A DNA stretch of 64,000 nt from JAIBBV01 sp044347745 (GCA_044347745.1 JBIKUD010000008.1:33862-97861), one strand, 5' to 3'. Counted from the stretch's first letter, positions 52,136-62,197 are shown. A program made the numbers and translations. The notes: a model not told the origin generated them from the sequence alone.

Positions 52136-53845
52136 ATGGCTCTCGACGATGATGCGATAATTTCTACTCATAGACTGAAGCCTCACTTTTTGTTCACGGG
52201 TACTAAATACCTCCTTTGTGATTCAAATTTAGCTGAAAATGCATTGGCGACGTTTACCTATAACTCGCTGCGTGATTCGGGTTATGGAAGTTTTGATTTC
52301 CTTGCCATTGATAGATATGTGAAGGATGAGCGCCCATATGACCAGGATCTTTTAGCTCTTTGTCGACAACGTCGTCCTGATATCTATGCACTCGTTTGGT
52401 GGCCGCTTGGTCATCAGTATCGTAATCCCTCTTTTGAGACTCTTTATACTATTAGAGAGCAATATAAAATTCCGATTGTGGCTTTTTGGTATGACACGTG
52501 GGACGAAAAGTTTGTTAAGGATGCAGAGCGGCTATCGCGCCAAGTAGATTTATCGGTAATTTCCGATTCGCTCGAGCATTTTGAAAACAGTCCCCAGCTT
52601 GAAAGATTTATCAACCTTGTACCGCCGTTTGACCGAAATGTCTTTCAAGATCCAAACTTACCCAGAGATATTCCGATTAGTTTTAATGGGGCCGTCGGAT
52701 CATATGCGGATCGAAAAGATGGCTTAGAGTTTTTGACTAGCCACGGCATTCCAGTAGTGAAAACTGGAGGACAGATGGAAGAGCGCTTGTCGTTGGCAGA
52801 CTATGCTCAAGTGTTTATGCGCTCGAAAATTTCACTCAATTGGACGCGTTCCGGCCAGAAATTAACCCTAAAAGGTCGTGCCTTTGAAGCTACTCTTTGT
52901 GGCTCTATGCTACTTGAGAGCGAATGCGTTGAGACTACAAAGTACTTTAAACCTTATCGAGATTATGTCCCTTTTAGTTCGAACGAGGACTTGCTTGTTA
53001 AACTACAGTACTACCTAAGTCACGAAGAAGAGCGCAATGCCATTGCCCAAAATGGAAAGGCCATAGCAGAGCAAATTGTTGATGGCTCGGCTTATTGGCA
53101 GAATATATATCGACAGACTCTAGAAAACTCTCGCTGGGATAGCGATGAGGCGATTGGTTCACTGCTTAATGACCTGGTGCTACGGGGAGAATTTCACCGG
53201 GTTTACGATCATCTCTTAAAATTATTCACGCGCTATCAACAGGGTGTTCCGCCTTCCTTTGCCAGCGGAGCAGAAGCGCAAGGGGGAACTGAACTTTTGT
53301 CGAGCTGCTTCGCCCAGAAAAAGCTCCTCCCTGGCTTTATCTCGGTGACACCAACGGACCAAAAATGTGCCTGGATGAGTGAGGACTCAGGAACCCTGAT
53401 TGCAAAGGCGCAATTATTCAATTCTGAGCAAGTTGCTCCTGAAGGGAGTTGTGTACAAATACCGGTCATCAGTATTCATTGTGCCGAACAGCAAAATTAT
53501 ATTAATGTAGCGGTCGATTTAAATAAGATGTCGATTCAAGTTCAGCTTCTCAAAGACGGAGCCCTGACTGAAACCCTCTGCAGCATTCCAAAAAGCCTGT
53601 CTCCGAATATGCTCCAGATTATTTATGTGCGCTATTCTCCCGAGAAGATCACCCTAGCGGTTAATGGGGTGCTTTGCGCGAAAATAGAAAATCCTAGAAT
53701 TGGCAGAGGTTTTAACTTTCTTAAAATCCATCCGTCTCAGGGCGACCACCCTCACGGCTACTTGTCTCTAGAGAATCTTAGTTATGCGCCACAAGCAATT
53801 TTTAATCTGGAACAATACCTTCGCTGTTGTCTTGTAGTGCCGTAG
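52136..53845 (+). CDS. CgeB-like glycosyltransferase with C-terminal sandwich domain
   Basis: 569 residues. Residues 1-340 resemble CgeB/Glyco_trans_1_2 proteins: PDIYALVWWPLGHQ, IPIVAFWYDTWDEKFV, and RSKISLNWTRSGQKLTLKGR, then AFEATLCGSMLLESECVETT, the conserved GxRxFEAxxxGxxxL segment of a GT-B fold. Residues about 400-560 (LQIIYVRYSPEKITLAVNG, FLKIHPSQGDHPHGYLSLEN) look like a LamG/concanavalin-type beta sandwich. No signal peptide, so cytoplasmic. The extra domain might bind glycan. No Shine-Dalgarno is evident. Confidence 0.72.
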   Translation: MALDDDAIISTHRLKPHFLFTGTKYLLCDSNLAENALATFTYNSLRDSGYGSFDFLAIDRYVKDERPYDQDLLALCRQRRPDIYALVWWPLGHQYRNPSFETLYTIREQYKIPIVAFWYDTWDEKFVKDAERLSRQVDLSVISDSLEHFENSPQLERFINLVPPFDRNVFQDPNLPRDIPISFNGAVGSYADRKDGLEFLTSHGIPVVKTGGQMEERLSLADYAQVFMRSKISLNWTRSGQKLTLKGRAFEATLCGSMLLESECVETTKYFKPYRDYVPFSSNEDLLVKLQYYLSHEEERNAIAQNGKAIAEQIVDGSAYWQNIYRQTLENSRWDSDEAIGSLLNDLVLRGEFHRVYDHLLKLFTRYQQGVPPSFASGAEAQGGTELLSSCFAQKKLLPGFISVTPTDQKCAWMSEDSGTLIAKAQLFNSEQVAPEGSCVQIPVISIHCAEQQNYINVAVDLNKMSIQVQLLKDGALTETLCSIPKSLSPNMLQIIYVRYSPEKITLAVNGVLCAKIENPRIGRGFNFLKIHPSQGDHPHGYLSLENLSYAPQAIFNLEQYLRCCLVVP

Positions 53846-53890
53846 CGTTGGACTGACCGAGGGCTGATCTTTACACACTCTTGCGAAATA

Positions 53891-54883
53891 CTATTTAAGC
53901 CCACTCCTCGCCAACTCCTCAAAGTGCGGCAGAGCTAACTCGTAGAGAGCCTCCTCAGGACTACCAGCGCCGGCATGAAACTTAAGGCGGTGTAGCAACA
54001 CATATGGAAGTATCGTTTTTAAATCATCTTCGTTGACATAATTTCTTCCCTCCAGTACCGCCCAGGATTTCGCTGCTGATTGAATCATAAGTGCCGCTCT
54101 GGTTGAGGCCCCAAACTGAAGTAGCGGATTGCCCCTGGTTGCTTGGGTTATTTGAACTATAGTTTCCCGAATATGTGGGTGCACATACACCTGCGAAACA
54201 AGAGCTCGTGCATTTAAAATTTCCTCTCGGGTGCATACTGGTTGAATTTCTTGAACGGCACGGGCTATTTGCTCGTGATCGGACAAAATTTGCGCTTCAA
54301 TTTCAGCGTTCACATAAGTCATTGGAATACGAAACAAGAAGCGATCGAGTTGTACGAGCGGCAAGGGGTAGGTGCCCGCTACATCAAGTGGATTCTGGGT
54401 TCCTACGACAAAGAAGAGATCGTCAAGCTTATGGGTGACATTATCTATAGTCACTTGTTTTTCGGCCATACACTCGAGGAAGGCAGCCTGTACTTTAGGA
54501 CCAGTGCGGTTAATCTCGTCGGCAAGAAGGACGTGCGCAAATACAGGGCCGTGAATAAACCTAAATTGCCCCGTTTTTGGCTCAAATACGCTTACACCCA
54601 ATACATCACCGGGAAGCATGTCGGGAGTAAACTGGACGCGTCTAAAGTTCAAGATATGCTCCGCAACCTTAGAGTGGTTTTCTCTCGTCACCAGACGTCC
54701 AAGAGTTTTTGTGAGAGTTGTTTTTCCGGAGCCTGGATAATCTTCGAGCAGCACATGCCCATCAGCCAGCAGGGCAGCAATAACGAGCTTAATCGTATCC
54801 TCCCGGCCCCGTATAACTGTAGACAAAGAGTGACAGAGCTTGCTGGAGAGTGTGTGAGCAGAAGAAATGTCTATATCGTTCAT
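53891..54883 (-). CDS. MoxR-family AAA+ ATPase
   Basis: 330 residues. Walker A DYPGSGKTTLTKT (48-60), Walker B VLLADEINR with RTGPKVQAAFLECMAEKQVT, sensor FFVVGTQNP, and a C-terminal lid. MoxR ATPases act as chaperones on VWA or DUF58 partners. It is the last gene of the DUF58-transglutaminase-TPR-MoxR operon, 10 bp after the TPR gene, with GAGG before its ATG. Confidence 0.93.
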   Translation of the reverse strand: MNDIDISSAHTLSSKLCHSLSTVIRGREDTIKLVIAALLADGHVLLEDYPGSGKTTLTKTLGRLVTRENHSKVAEHILNFRRVQFTPDMLPGDVLGVSVFEPKTGQFRFIHGPVFAHVLLADEINRTGPKVQAAFLECMAEKQVTIDNVTHKLDDLFFVVGTQNPLDVAGTYPLPLVQLDRFLFRIPMTYVNAEIEAQILSDHEQIARAVQEIQPVCTREEILNARALVSQVYVHPHIRETIVQITQATRGNPLLQFGASTRAALMIQSAAKSWAVLEGRNYVNEDDLKTILPYVLLHRLKFHAGAGSPEEALYELALPHFEELARSGLK

Positions 54884-54893
54884 GTTAGCCTCT

Positions 54894-56936
54894 TTATTTC
54901 AAATCTTGGGTAAATACTTCTTCGTTGAATTTATTTATTGCCTCGTACAAATCTGCACCTCGTACTTTGACTGCAACCTGGCCTCCGGCGGTTGAGCGGA
55001 ACTCAAGTTCGATCCCTTGCTGGCTTCGGTAGTAACCTACTGCATATTGAAGGCTACGGGTGTTGTCCAAAATAAATCCAGTCTTTTTAAGTGCGCTTAA
55101 TATCTCTTTATCTCCTTCGGCGTAATTCACGGGAAGAGCATATCCTGCGTTCCTGAGACTCGGCCTGGAGATGGCATACGCTTGTTGGGCTAGGGAGACG
55201 TACTCCTCGGTTCCCGGTATCAGTTTTTGAAGGGAAACTATAATTGCGTGTAATCTCAACAAAGAGTCATATTTTGGCCTAGCGCCATTGATTACCTGGT
55301 TGAGTAGTTGGGTTCCGTTCTGCCGGTCTCCATGCTGAAGAAGATTTTCACCTTTGTATGCCTGGTAATAGAGCTGCGCATCTTTACGCGAATCTTGCGC
55401 AATTTCTCGGGCAAGGCGATCTTCTAAAGTTGACGAGGGAATGCCAGCGAGCACGGTGCCAAATGTGGGGTACTCAATTAGGCTGTCGGTGTTTCGAATA
55501 AAGAGATCTTCAATGTTCTTGAGATCTTCAATAAGCACCTGTCGGGCGCGACGCATAAGCCACCATGCTCGTACTCGATGCTCCGCGATACGCTTCCATT
55601 TTTTCATTTCTTCAAAGACGCCATTGGTTAACTGAATTGAGAGCGAATGAGCCTGTGCTTGTAGAGCAGCGCTCAGCGAGATAAGACCAGCCGAATAGAG
55701 GTCGTCTTGGTTGGTGCCAATTTTACCAAACCATTGCCTATGTTGCAGTGCGCTTTCAAATTTTGAAATGGCTTGTGCGCTGTCCCCTGAATGAAAAGCA
55801 ATCCGTCCGCGTGCAAGCTCAACAAGCGCTCGGTGCTCTTCGCCATTTCTAAGGGGATACTGTGCGATGCAGCTCTCAAAATTATCCAATGCCCTCGATG
55901 CGCCTACAAGGTTAAGTTGTTCAAGGTAGAGGAGAGTTAAATTGAGGGTAGGCAACACATGCTCGCAGCCATCGGGCATCCCAGTAGCACGCAACCAGGA
56001 TCCTTCAGCTTTATCTTCTTGGAAAATCTCCTCATATACCTCACCAGAGTTATTGAGTGGTGTCGCCGGCTGACCAAGTGTTCCCAGTGCAAGCTCCTCA
56101 GCTATAGCTTCGCGAAAAATACGCAAAGAGCCCTCTCGGTCCTTCTTCATGCTGAGTAAAATTCCGAGTACATTAAGCGAGCGCCCTCTTTCTTGACCGG
56201 AGAGTACAGCTAGCCGCGCGGCGGCGATGGCGTCATCTAGGCGGTCAAGCTTCATCAGCACCCAGGCCCGGGAGCCGTAGTACCATTCAGCGCTATACCC
56301 AAGCTTTGCATACTCATCGAGCACATCGAGTGAGCCTTGGTAGTCGTCAAGATTGAGGCGAACTTGTGAGAGAATATAGAGCAGATGCCCGTGCTGCATT
56401 CGTAATCTAAAGTCGCTATAGGGGGGCTTGCCGTTTTGTTCTTCGAATAGTTGCTGGGCTTTTTTAATATATTTGAGTGACAAACGGTAATGGCCTACGT
56501 GAGCCAGATAATAACCCGAGAGAAGAGAGTGCACTTGAAAAGAGTTTGGGTCTTTTTCGAGTGCTCGAAGGAGCTTCGTGCGCGCGTCCAAAAGGCGCTC
56601 GTCTTGCATTAAGATAGTTGCCTCAAGAAGTAGTTCATCAGCGCTCTTATTTTTATCAGCGGCAGCGTCAGTATCGTCAACCGAGTTATTGTAGGCTTCA
56701 AATGGATCAAGAGGATCTAGCGGTTGTGAGTGTATATCCCCGCCATGTATACAAACGGAAAAAAGGAATGCTATCAAGCACTCTCGCAATCTGATTGAGC
56801 GTTGTTTCCAGTGATTATCAGCGCCTAGTTCTTTCTGCGCTATAGATTTATTTGCGTCGAAATAGATGCCGTAGCGTACTGACGAGCGCCAAATGGAGAT
56901 TAGCGATGAAAGCTTTAGTGTTTGCCAATTTACCAT
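54894..56936 (-). CDS. TPR-repeat protein of the MoxR-DUF58 operon
   Basis: About 680 residues. The start at 56936 has GGGAGG upstream and overlaps the end of the transglutaminase gene; an ATG 15 bases earlier is possible. A hydrophobic segment (LIAFLFSVCIHGGDIHS) at about 50-66 suggests export or anchoring behind an N-terminal extension. TPR units follow: AKLLRALEKDPNSFQVHSL-type helices, AEWYYGSRAWVLMKLDRLDD, RSLNVLGILLSMKKDREGSL. The C-terminal part is helical, ending in a beta-rich 60-residue domain (GGQVAVKVRGADLYEAINKF). Probably a periplasmic scaffold for the operon's complex. Confidence 0.75.
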   Translation of the reverse strand: MVNWQTLKLSSLISIWRSSVRYGIYFDANKSIAQKELGADNHWKQRSIRLRECLIAFLFSVCIHGGDIHSQPLDPLDPFEAYNNSVDDTDAAADKNKSADELLLEATILMQDERLLDARTKLLRALEKDPNSFQVHSLLSGYYLAHVGHYRLSLKYIKKAQQLFEEQNGKPPYSDFRLRMQHGHLLYILSQVRLNLDDYQGSLDVLDEYAKLGYSAEWYYGSRAWVLMKLDRLDDAIAAARLAVLSGQERGRSLNVLGILLSMKKDREGSLRIFREAIAEELALGTLGQPATPLNNSGEVYEEIFQEDKAEGSWLRATGMPDGCEHVLPTLNLTLLYLEQLNLVGASRALDNFESCIAQYPLRNGEEHRALVELARGRIAFHSGDSAQAISKFESALQHRQWFGKIGTNQDDLYSAGLISLSAALQAQAHSLSIQLTNGVFEEMKKWKRIAEHRVRAWWLMRRARQVLIEDLKNIEDLFIRNTDSLIEYPTFGTVLAGIPSSTLEDRLAREIAQDSRKDAQLYYQAYKGENLLQHGDRQNGTQLLNQVINGARPKYDSLLRLHAIIVSLQKLIPGTEEYVSLAQQAYAISRPSLRNAGYALPVNYAEGDKEILSALKKTGFILDNTRSLQYAVGYYRSQQGIELEFRSTAGGQVAVKVRGADLYEAINKFNEEVFTQDLK

Positions 56937-59152
56937 CGGCCGCCTCCCCATACATGAAGCACGGAAGCAGGATTAATAATGGCTAAGACCTGTTTGAATT
57001 TTCCACTCGGTATTGAAGCGTTGACGACTTGAGATGTAGATCTAAAATTACGCGATAAATATGTCTGGGTAAATTGTGGTGAGGCAAAACGAACTACGTC
57101 AAGCGCATCGGTAAAATGGGCTAACTCAATACCATGCTCTTTTCGTATGCGGTTGTGAAATTCTTTTCGGGTTTCCCCCAATTTGCGGCGAATGTTGTAG
57201 TCAAATAATTTTGAGGCTAGCGCATTATACCCTCGTTGTATTGTTTTCTGAGGAGATGCGGGTAATTTCCAAGCAAGTCGAACGAGTACTTTAGTGTACG
57301 CTCCGGCAACGAATGGGATAACAAGCAGCCACCACAAGAGTTGCAAATTTCGGTTCTGCCAGTTCGGTTCTTGTTGGCTCTTTTCATCTTTTAGAAGATC
57401 TTGAGGCAGTACTTCCTCTCCCGGCCCAAGAAGATCCATAAGCTCTTCTAATACTTTCATATCGACCTGGGTGTCGGCATGGCTTTCCACTTGCTCAGGT
57501 TGAATATCAATTGGTATCCAACCAAAATCTTGCACGTAGGCCTCGGCCCAGGCGTGTCGATCGCTCATACGAAGTAAAATATGTCCGTCACGGGCTTGGC
57601 TTAAATCAGTCATATAACCAGTAGCGATGCGCGCCGGGATACCGAGCGCTCGGAGCATGTAGGTAATGGCGTGGGCAAAGTGAACACAATATCCTCGGTG
57701 GTCACCAAATAAGAACGGAGCCACTGGGTCAGCCTGGGGCTCGACGTTATGATTAGGGGTTAGTGTATAGATGGCAGTCTTATTTAGATACTGAATGATA
57801 GCGACTGCTTGTTCCAGCGGATGCTGCAAACCAGCCGTAATTTCACGTGCTTTTTCTGCATAACGTGGATCTGGATGAGTTAAAAGAAAATGTTTCGTTA
57901 CTTCATCGCTCCATTTTGGATCGCCAACAGGTTGGGTTGCGAGTTCGGATAGTTTGAAGGCGGGAACCATGGAATACGTGCGGAAGGCAGCCTTAAAGCG
58001 CCCCGGGTTGGGGTTTTTAAGGGGAACAATCGAAATAGGATAATCTATGCCAAAACTCAGTTTATGTTCGGTCAGCAAGTAGGCTGATTGGGTCAGGGAC
58101 TTGCGTTTTTCAAGCCTCGGATCTTCTTCGCTCTTAAATGCCTCTTGTGGGCTGGTAAAGGGCACATCGCTGTCGAAAACCCTAGGCGCCATCGTCAGCT
58201 CTTTGCCATTAAATTGAGAGAGTGCACTTTCTCGAAAGTACAGCATGGGTAAGAAGGGATTGTCTGTGTAGTCGCCCTCGAGTCTGACCAGCGCAGCAGG
58301 TTGATTAGTGCTGCCGAGTGCAGAATGGAAGCTCAGAGGGCTCATGCCTTCAGTCGTAGACTCACCGACGCCGTTCGCAGCCCGCGATTTGGCTATATAC
58401 GCGTACTTTGCGTGGATACCCTTAGCAATTAAAAAGAGAACGCTCAAAAAAAGAATTATAAGGATAATAAGCGCTGGTACGTGTGGGCGACCCGTACTGG
58501 TCCGGAAAGTTAAATCTCTTGGACTTGGTAATTGGGGTGATGATGCAACGTAGGCATAACTTGTAATAAGCACGAAAAAGCTGACACCTAAAGCAACCAG
58601 AAGGGTGATTTGGTCAACTCGCAGCCACCATGCAAGAGAATTGATTATTTGTGGCGAGTCAAAATGGAAATTCCGATGTGCGGCAAACAAGCTGACACAG
58701 GCGATCAGCAAGAGAAGCATTTCCGCCGTCAATGTGTGTTTTAGGCGCCAAAATAGCCAGGTAGTAAAAGTGCCAAAGATTAAAAAATACAGCAATGTGT
58801 AGAGGTGGAGGCTTAACGCAAAATTGCCAAGCGAGGCAGCTCCAAATAAGCCCACTGCGCGAGGTATGACTTCAAGCATGAGGCTTGTAAGTACAAAAAA
58901 TATTGCGAGAAGAGTGAGAAAACCTCTCGTACTTACTTGAGAAAACGCGAGTCGAGTTCCTAAAACAATTCCGAGACTCAGCGCCACTGAGAGTGCGAGT
59001 GGGGAAGTGCCAAAGCCAATGAGTTCATTAAGACTGTAAACTACGCAACAGCCGAAAAGGCAGCGCAGCAGAAGCACCGCAAGGAGCGCTCGAGTCTGAG
59101 CCGGCTGAAGCGCCCTTAGATGGTGAATGCCTACAAGTAAACCGATCGTCAT
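56930..59152 (-). CDS. Membrane transglutaminase-like protein (DUF3488/TgpA type)
   Basis: 740 residues from ATG 59152, which overlaps the DUF58 stop as ATGA and has GGAG upstream. N-terminal 250 residues form about seven membrane helices. An exported transglutaminase-core domain contains the triad: Cys in GYCVHFAHA (about 489), His in DRHAWAEAYV, Asp in WIPIDIQP. A further helix (LLWWLLVIPFVAGAY) and a cytoplasmic DUF4129-like tail follow. TgpA relatives accompany DUF58 and MoxR genes and can crosslink or cleave envelope proteins. The substrate here is unknown. Confidence 0.88.
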   Translation of the reverse strand: MTIGLLVGIHHLRALQPAQTRALLAVLLLRCLFGCCVVYSLNELIGFGTSPLALSVALSLGIVLGTRLAFSQVSTRGFLTLLAIFFVLTSLMLEVIPRAVGLFGAASLGNFALSLHLYTLLYFLIFGTFTTWLFWRLKHTLTAEMLLLLIACVSLFAAHRNFHFDSPQIINSLAWWLRVDQITLLVALGVSFFVLITSYAYVASSPQLPSPRDLTFRTSTGRPHVPALIILIILFLSVLFLIAKGIHAKYAYIAKSRAANGVGESTTEGMSPLSFHSALGSTNQPAALVRLEGDYTDNPFLPMLYFRESALSQFNGKELTMAPRVFDSDVPFTSPQEAFKSEEDPRLEKRKSLTQSAYLLTEHKLSFGIDYPISIVPLKNPNPGRFKAAFRTYSMVPAFKLSELATQPVGDPKWSDEVTKHFLLTHPDPRYAEKAREITAGLQHPLEQAVAIIQYLNKTAIYTLTPNHNVEPQADPVAPFLFGDHRGYCVHFAHAITYMLRALGIPARIATGYMTDLSQARDGHILLRMSDRHAWAEAYVQDFGWIPIDIQPEQVESHADTQVDMKVLEELMDLLGPGEEVLPQDLLKDEKSQQEPNWQNRNLQLLWWLLVIPFVAGAYTKVLVRLAWKLPASPQKTIQRGYNALASKLFDYNIRRKLGETRKEFHNRIRKEHGIELAHFTDALDVVRFASPQFTQTYLSRNFRSTSQVVNASIPSGKFKQVLAIINPASVLHVWGGGRW

Positions 59153-60474
59153 GAAATGAGCTCCCATGATCGGGACGAACAAAGCTGAGTAATCACATTA
59201 GGGTGTGCCGCTTGGTGGGGTTTATTCTTGTTCGTAGTTTGAAGAAACCAGCTGTTTATGACGTTGTCAGGTATATCTGAGTTTATGGATTCAACCTCGG
59301 AGTTTTTAATGATTGCGAATACCGGTTTGGCTGAAAGTTGTTCTAGCTGGGTCCCAATGTGCTGGGCATGTTCAACAATATGTTGTTGCCCCATGGATCC
59401 TTGGGGGACGAGTACGAGCACGCTTGAGAGCTGTGATTGTCCTAGTTCAACTTTTACTCGATCGATAAAAGCATTAAAGCTTTTTTGTTTTAATTCGCTA
59501 TTCCAAACTGAGCGGATAAGCATTTCCTCAATCGCGTTGCTTGAATGGGCAGTGGGGATCTCTAAAGCGCCGTCACAGCCAGCTATTATTCTCAGCCCAA
59601 GATCTTCAATCCTGCGGCTATGGTGCAGCGCTACCGAGGCACAATAGTCGTCCTCGGGGTCGCAGACTATATATACAACATGCAAACCCTCGGGGGTCAT
59701 CGAGGGTTCGGGGTGTCTTGTGATCAGCTCTCCCGTGCGGGCAAAAATTTTCCAAGCCACTTTTCGAATGCCATCTGAGGGGTGGTATCGCTTTAAATCA
59801 AAGGGATCTCCAAGCTTTTGTTTTGAATCTGAAAGTAGATCGCCGGGCCTCTCGCTTGAACTGAGTGGCGGTAGGTGTTGAGGTGTCGCAGGAGCAGGCG
59901 CAACAGAAAAGTGTTGCTGCTCCTGAGTGGGCAAAATCCAACTTAGGTAACTAAGACCGAGTTTGTCTTCAAGGCGAATTGAAAACTCTTTTACTGTCCA
60001 GATGCCGCGGTGAGGGAAAATGGCGCTATGGGGCAATTTTCGGGATACTGGACTTCCCCCAAGAAGTCGATGCTCGGGGCCTGCAACGTTGGGGCTATTA
60101 AAGCTTAGCTCAATACGTAAGCTATAGAATGGAAGGAGCGATACACCAGAAACGTTGAGGAGCAGCTCGGATGGGCGGCTGGCGATGAGTGAGCTGCGTG
60201 AGCCATCGGGCGCCACGAGCGTAGCGCTAAGCGTTTTTTTAAGTCTTAAGCCTTGGGCGACAGTTAGGACTGGTAAGAGTATCAATACAGCGGCGAAGGC
60301 GAATGACAAAACTGAGGCGATGATGTCGCTTTCCTGAGTAGCGGGCCCAATAAAGAGGAGCAGGGCCAAAATGGCCAGAGAGAATCCACGCGCTGAAAAA
60401 ATGAGGGGAGTATGCAGCCAAGAGTTGGCATCTTTTTGCTGTTTAATTTCTCCTTCGTCAATTTTAAATTTCAC
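59149..60474 (-). CDS. DUF58-domain protein
   Basis: 441 residues. Two N-terminal membrane helices (FSLAILALLLFIGPAT, VLSFAFAAVLILLPVLT), then a beta-rich region and the DUF58 core DPFDLKRYHPSDGIRKVAW with ARTGELITRHPEP, followed by a VWA-like domain lacking a clean MIDAS. First gene of the operon; its stop overlaps the transglutaminase start by 4 bp. DUF58 proteins are usual MoxR clients. Confidence 0.88.
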   Translation of the reverse strand: MKFKIDEGEIKQQKDANSWLHTPLIFSARGFSLAILALLLFIGPATQESDIIASVLSFAFAAVLILLPVLTVAQGLRLKKTLSATLVAPDGSRSSLIASRPSELLLNVSGVSLLPFYSLRIELSFNSPNVAGPEHRLLGGSPVSRKLPHSAIFPHRGIWTVKEFSIRLEDKLGLSYLSWILPTQEQQHFSVAPAPATPQHLPPLSSSERPGDLLSDSKQKLGDPFDLKRYHPSDGIRKVAWKIFARTGELITRHPEPSMTPEGLHVVYIVCDPEDDYCASVALHHSRRIEDLGLRIIAGCDGALEIPTAHSSNAIEEMLIRSVWNSELKQKSFNAFIDRVKVELGQSQLSSVLVLVPQGSMGQQHIVEHAQHIGTQLEQLSAKPVFAIIKNSEVESINSDIPDNVINSWFLQTTNKNKPHQAAHPNVITQLCSSRSWELIS

Positions 60475-60564
60475 AAAACCAAATTTTAGAGTTCACGTAT
60501 TTCGCTGACACTAGGATTTCGATCGAATCTAAGGAGTTTCTTGTCTATGGGGAGCCTCTACACA

Positions 60565-61245
60565 TTACGCTGTGAGTAATTGATTTCGAATTGCGAAACG
60601 AACAAGATCTGAGGTCGAGCTAAATCCTAGTTTTTTTATTACCCGAGCGCGATGGGTTTCTACAGTTCTAGGACTAATCAGAAGTAGTTTGGCAATCGCA
60701 CGATTTGGTTGGCCTTCAGCGAGTAACATAAAAATTTCCCGCTCGCGGCGACTTAGTTTCTTAAGCGGATCGCTGGACTGCTCAGCGGGACGAACCATTT
60801 CGAGATGTCTACTTCTCGTAATGCTTGGTTGGATGACCTCTCCTTCGAGGATCTTTTTGATTTGCTCTAAGAAAACCTCTGGAGCGCAGCTTTTGTGAAT
60901 ATAGCCCGTAGCACCAACTTCTAGGGCTCTTTTAATGGTCTCCGTGTCCTCGTACATACTGAGGCAGATTACTTTTACTTGTAAGCTAGCCTGCTTAGCC
61001 AGGGAGACGTATTCGAGCCCGCTACTGTCCGGCAACCCGATATCCACCAGAGCCAATTCAGGGTTTAATTGTTTGGTGAGTGCTAACCCTGCCCCGACCT
61101 CTCGGGCTTCGCCTACAACTTGATATTTACCAGAACTTTCAAGATAGAGTTTTAATGTGTGGCGAATAAGGTCGTGGTCTTCAATAAGAATGACTCGAAT
61201 AGGTGCTTGAATGTGTTCTGCGGCATTTCTTGAGAAGCTTTGCAT
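60565..61245 (-). CDS. NarL/LuxR-family response regulator
   Basis: 226 residues from ATG 61245 (GAGCGAG upstream; TTG 61278 is less likely). The receiver domain has IEDHDLIR, the phosphoacceptor Asp68 in LALVDIGLPDSSG, LSMYED (the Thr/Ser switch position is Ser), and Lys in YIHKSCAPE. The LuxR helix-turn-helix is LSRREREIFMLLAEGQPNRA with SPRTVETHRARVIKKLGFSS. No histidine kinase is adjacent, so it is an orphan in this window. It is separated by 90 bp from the DUF58 operon and could regulate it. Confidence 0.92.
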   Translation of the reverse strand: MQSFSRNAAEHIQAPIRVILIEDHDLIRHTLKLYLESSGKYQVVGEAREVGAGLALTKQLNPELALVDIGLPDSSGLEYVSLAKQASLQVKVICLSMYEDTETIKRALEVGATGYIHKSCAPEVFLEQIKKILEGEVIQPSITRSRHLEMVRPAEQSSDPLKKLSRREREIFMLLAEGQPNRAIAKLLLISPRTVETHRARVIKKLGFSSTSDLVRFAIRNQLLTA

Positions 61246-61405
61246 GACGTCTCGCTCACAACGAAATTTTGAATACAATGCTAATAAATTTAATTAGATA
61301 AGTAGTTTAGCCTTCTCGGGTGTTGTGCACAAGGCTCGCTCTTGTAGGCGCTTTAGGCTAAAGTGCCTCCCGGCGAGTATAAAAATAGATGCCGAGAGAG
61401 ATCCC

Positions 61406-62197
61406 ATGAAGCCCATAAAAATTCGTCGAGATTTAAAAGAGCGCTTATACCGGCAAAGATACTTGTTGCCGAATGCCGTTACGTTAGGAAACATGTTTTG
61501 TGGCTTCCTTACTATTATATATGCAGCCTCAGGGCGTTTTGAGAAGGCTGTAGCAGCTATCGCCTTGGCCATTCTCTTAGATGGTCTGGATGGGCGCGTG
61601 GCGAGACGTTTTAACGCAACTTCAAAATTTGGCGTTGAGTTCGATTCTTTCTCTGACCTAATCTCGTTTGGTTTGGCGCCGGCCTTACTCATGTATTACT
61701 GGTGCTTTCGTGTTGGCGCTGATGAAATTGGTGTGGCCATAACCTTTGTGTATGCCATGTGTGCAGCAAGTCGCCTGGCTCGATTCAACATTTCAGCTGA
61801 AAACCTGCAATCTTTTACTGGCCTGCCTACTCCTGGAGCGGCAGCGGGCGTGGCCTCTCTTGTGTTTTTAAATCCTGTAGCTCAGGAAAGCTTTTTGTAT
61901 GAATTTCTAGGTGCGGGCTGCATGTTAGGTTTGGCCTACCTTATGGTCTCGCGAATTGAATTCTTCAGCATAAAACGCCTTAAAATTCGCGGCATTCATT
62001 TTTGGGCTAGGTTGGGGTTAGGGGTTGCTATTGCATTGGTGTGGTATAGCACCAAAATTGGCTTTTTTGCTGTTGCCTGGGCTTATTGCCTCAGTGGACC
62101 ACTTGGTCTTGTCTGGCCGCTCAATAAATTGCGTAGAGCTCGGCAAGAGAAAGTGACCCAATTGAATGTGGTGGATGTCAAAGCCGAGCGTCAATAA
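61406..62197 (+). CDS. pssA: CDP-diacylglycerol-serine O-phosphatidyltransferase
   Basis: 263 residues from ATG 61406 (GAGAGAG upstream). The CDP-alcohol phosphotransferase motif is complete: D59-GL-D62-G63 ... A66-R67 ... G76 ... D80 ... D84. LPNAVTLGNMFCGFLTI is the usual first helix of the PssA type II group. It makes phosphatidylserine, the precursor of phosphatidylethanolamine. A phospholipid N-methyltransferase-like gene is convergent, 108 bp away. Confidence 0.92.
   Translation: MKPIKIRRDLKERLYRQRYLLPNAVTLGNMFCGFLTIIYAASGRFEKAVAAIALAILLDGLDGRVARRFNATSKFGVEFDSFSDLISFGLAPALLMYYWCFRVGADEIGVAITFVYAMCAASRLARFNISAENLQSFTGLPTPGAAAGVASLVFLNPVAQESFLYEFLGAGCMLGLAYLMVSRIEFFSIKRLKIRGIHFWARLGLGVAIALVWYSTKIGFFAVAWAYCLSGPLGLVWPLNKLRRARQEKVTQLNVVDVKAERQ

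Noticed and set aside
54242..54913. 223-residue plus-strand frame antisense to moxR
   Set aside because: It is fully covered by the strongly conserved MoxR frame on the minus strand and has no domain of its own.
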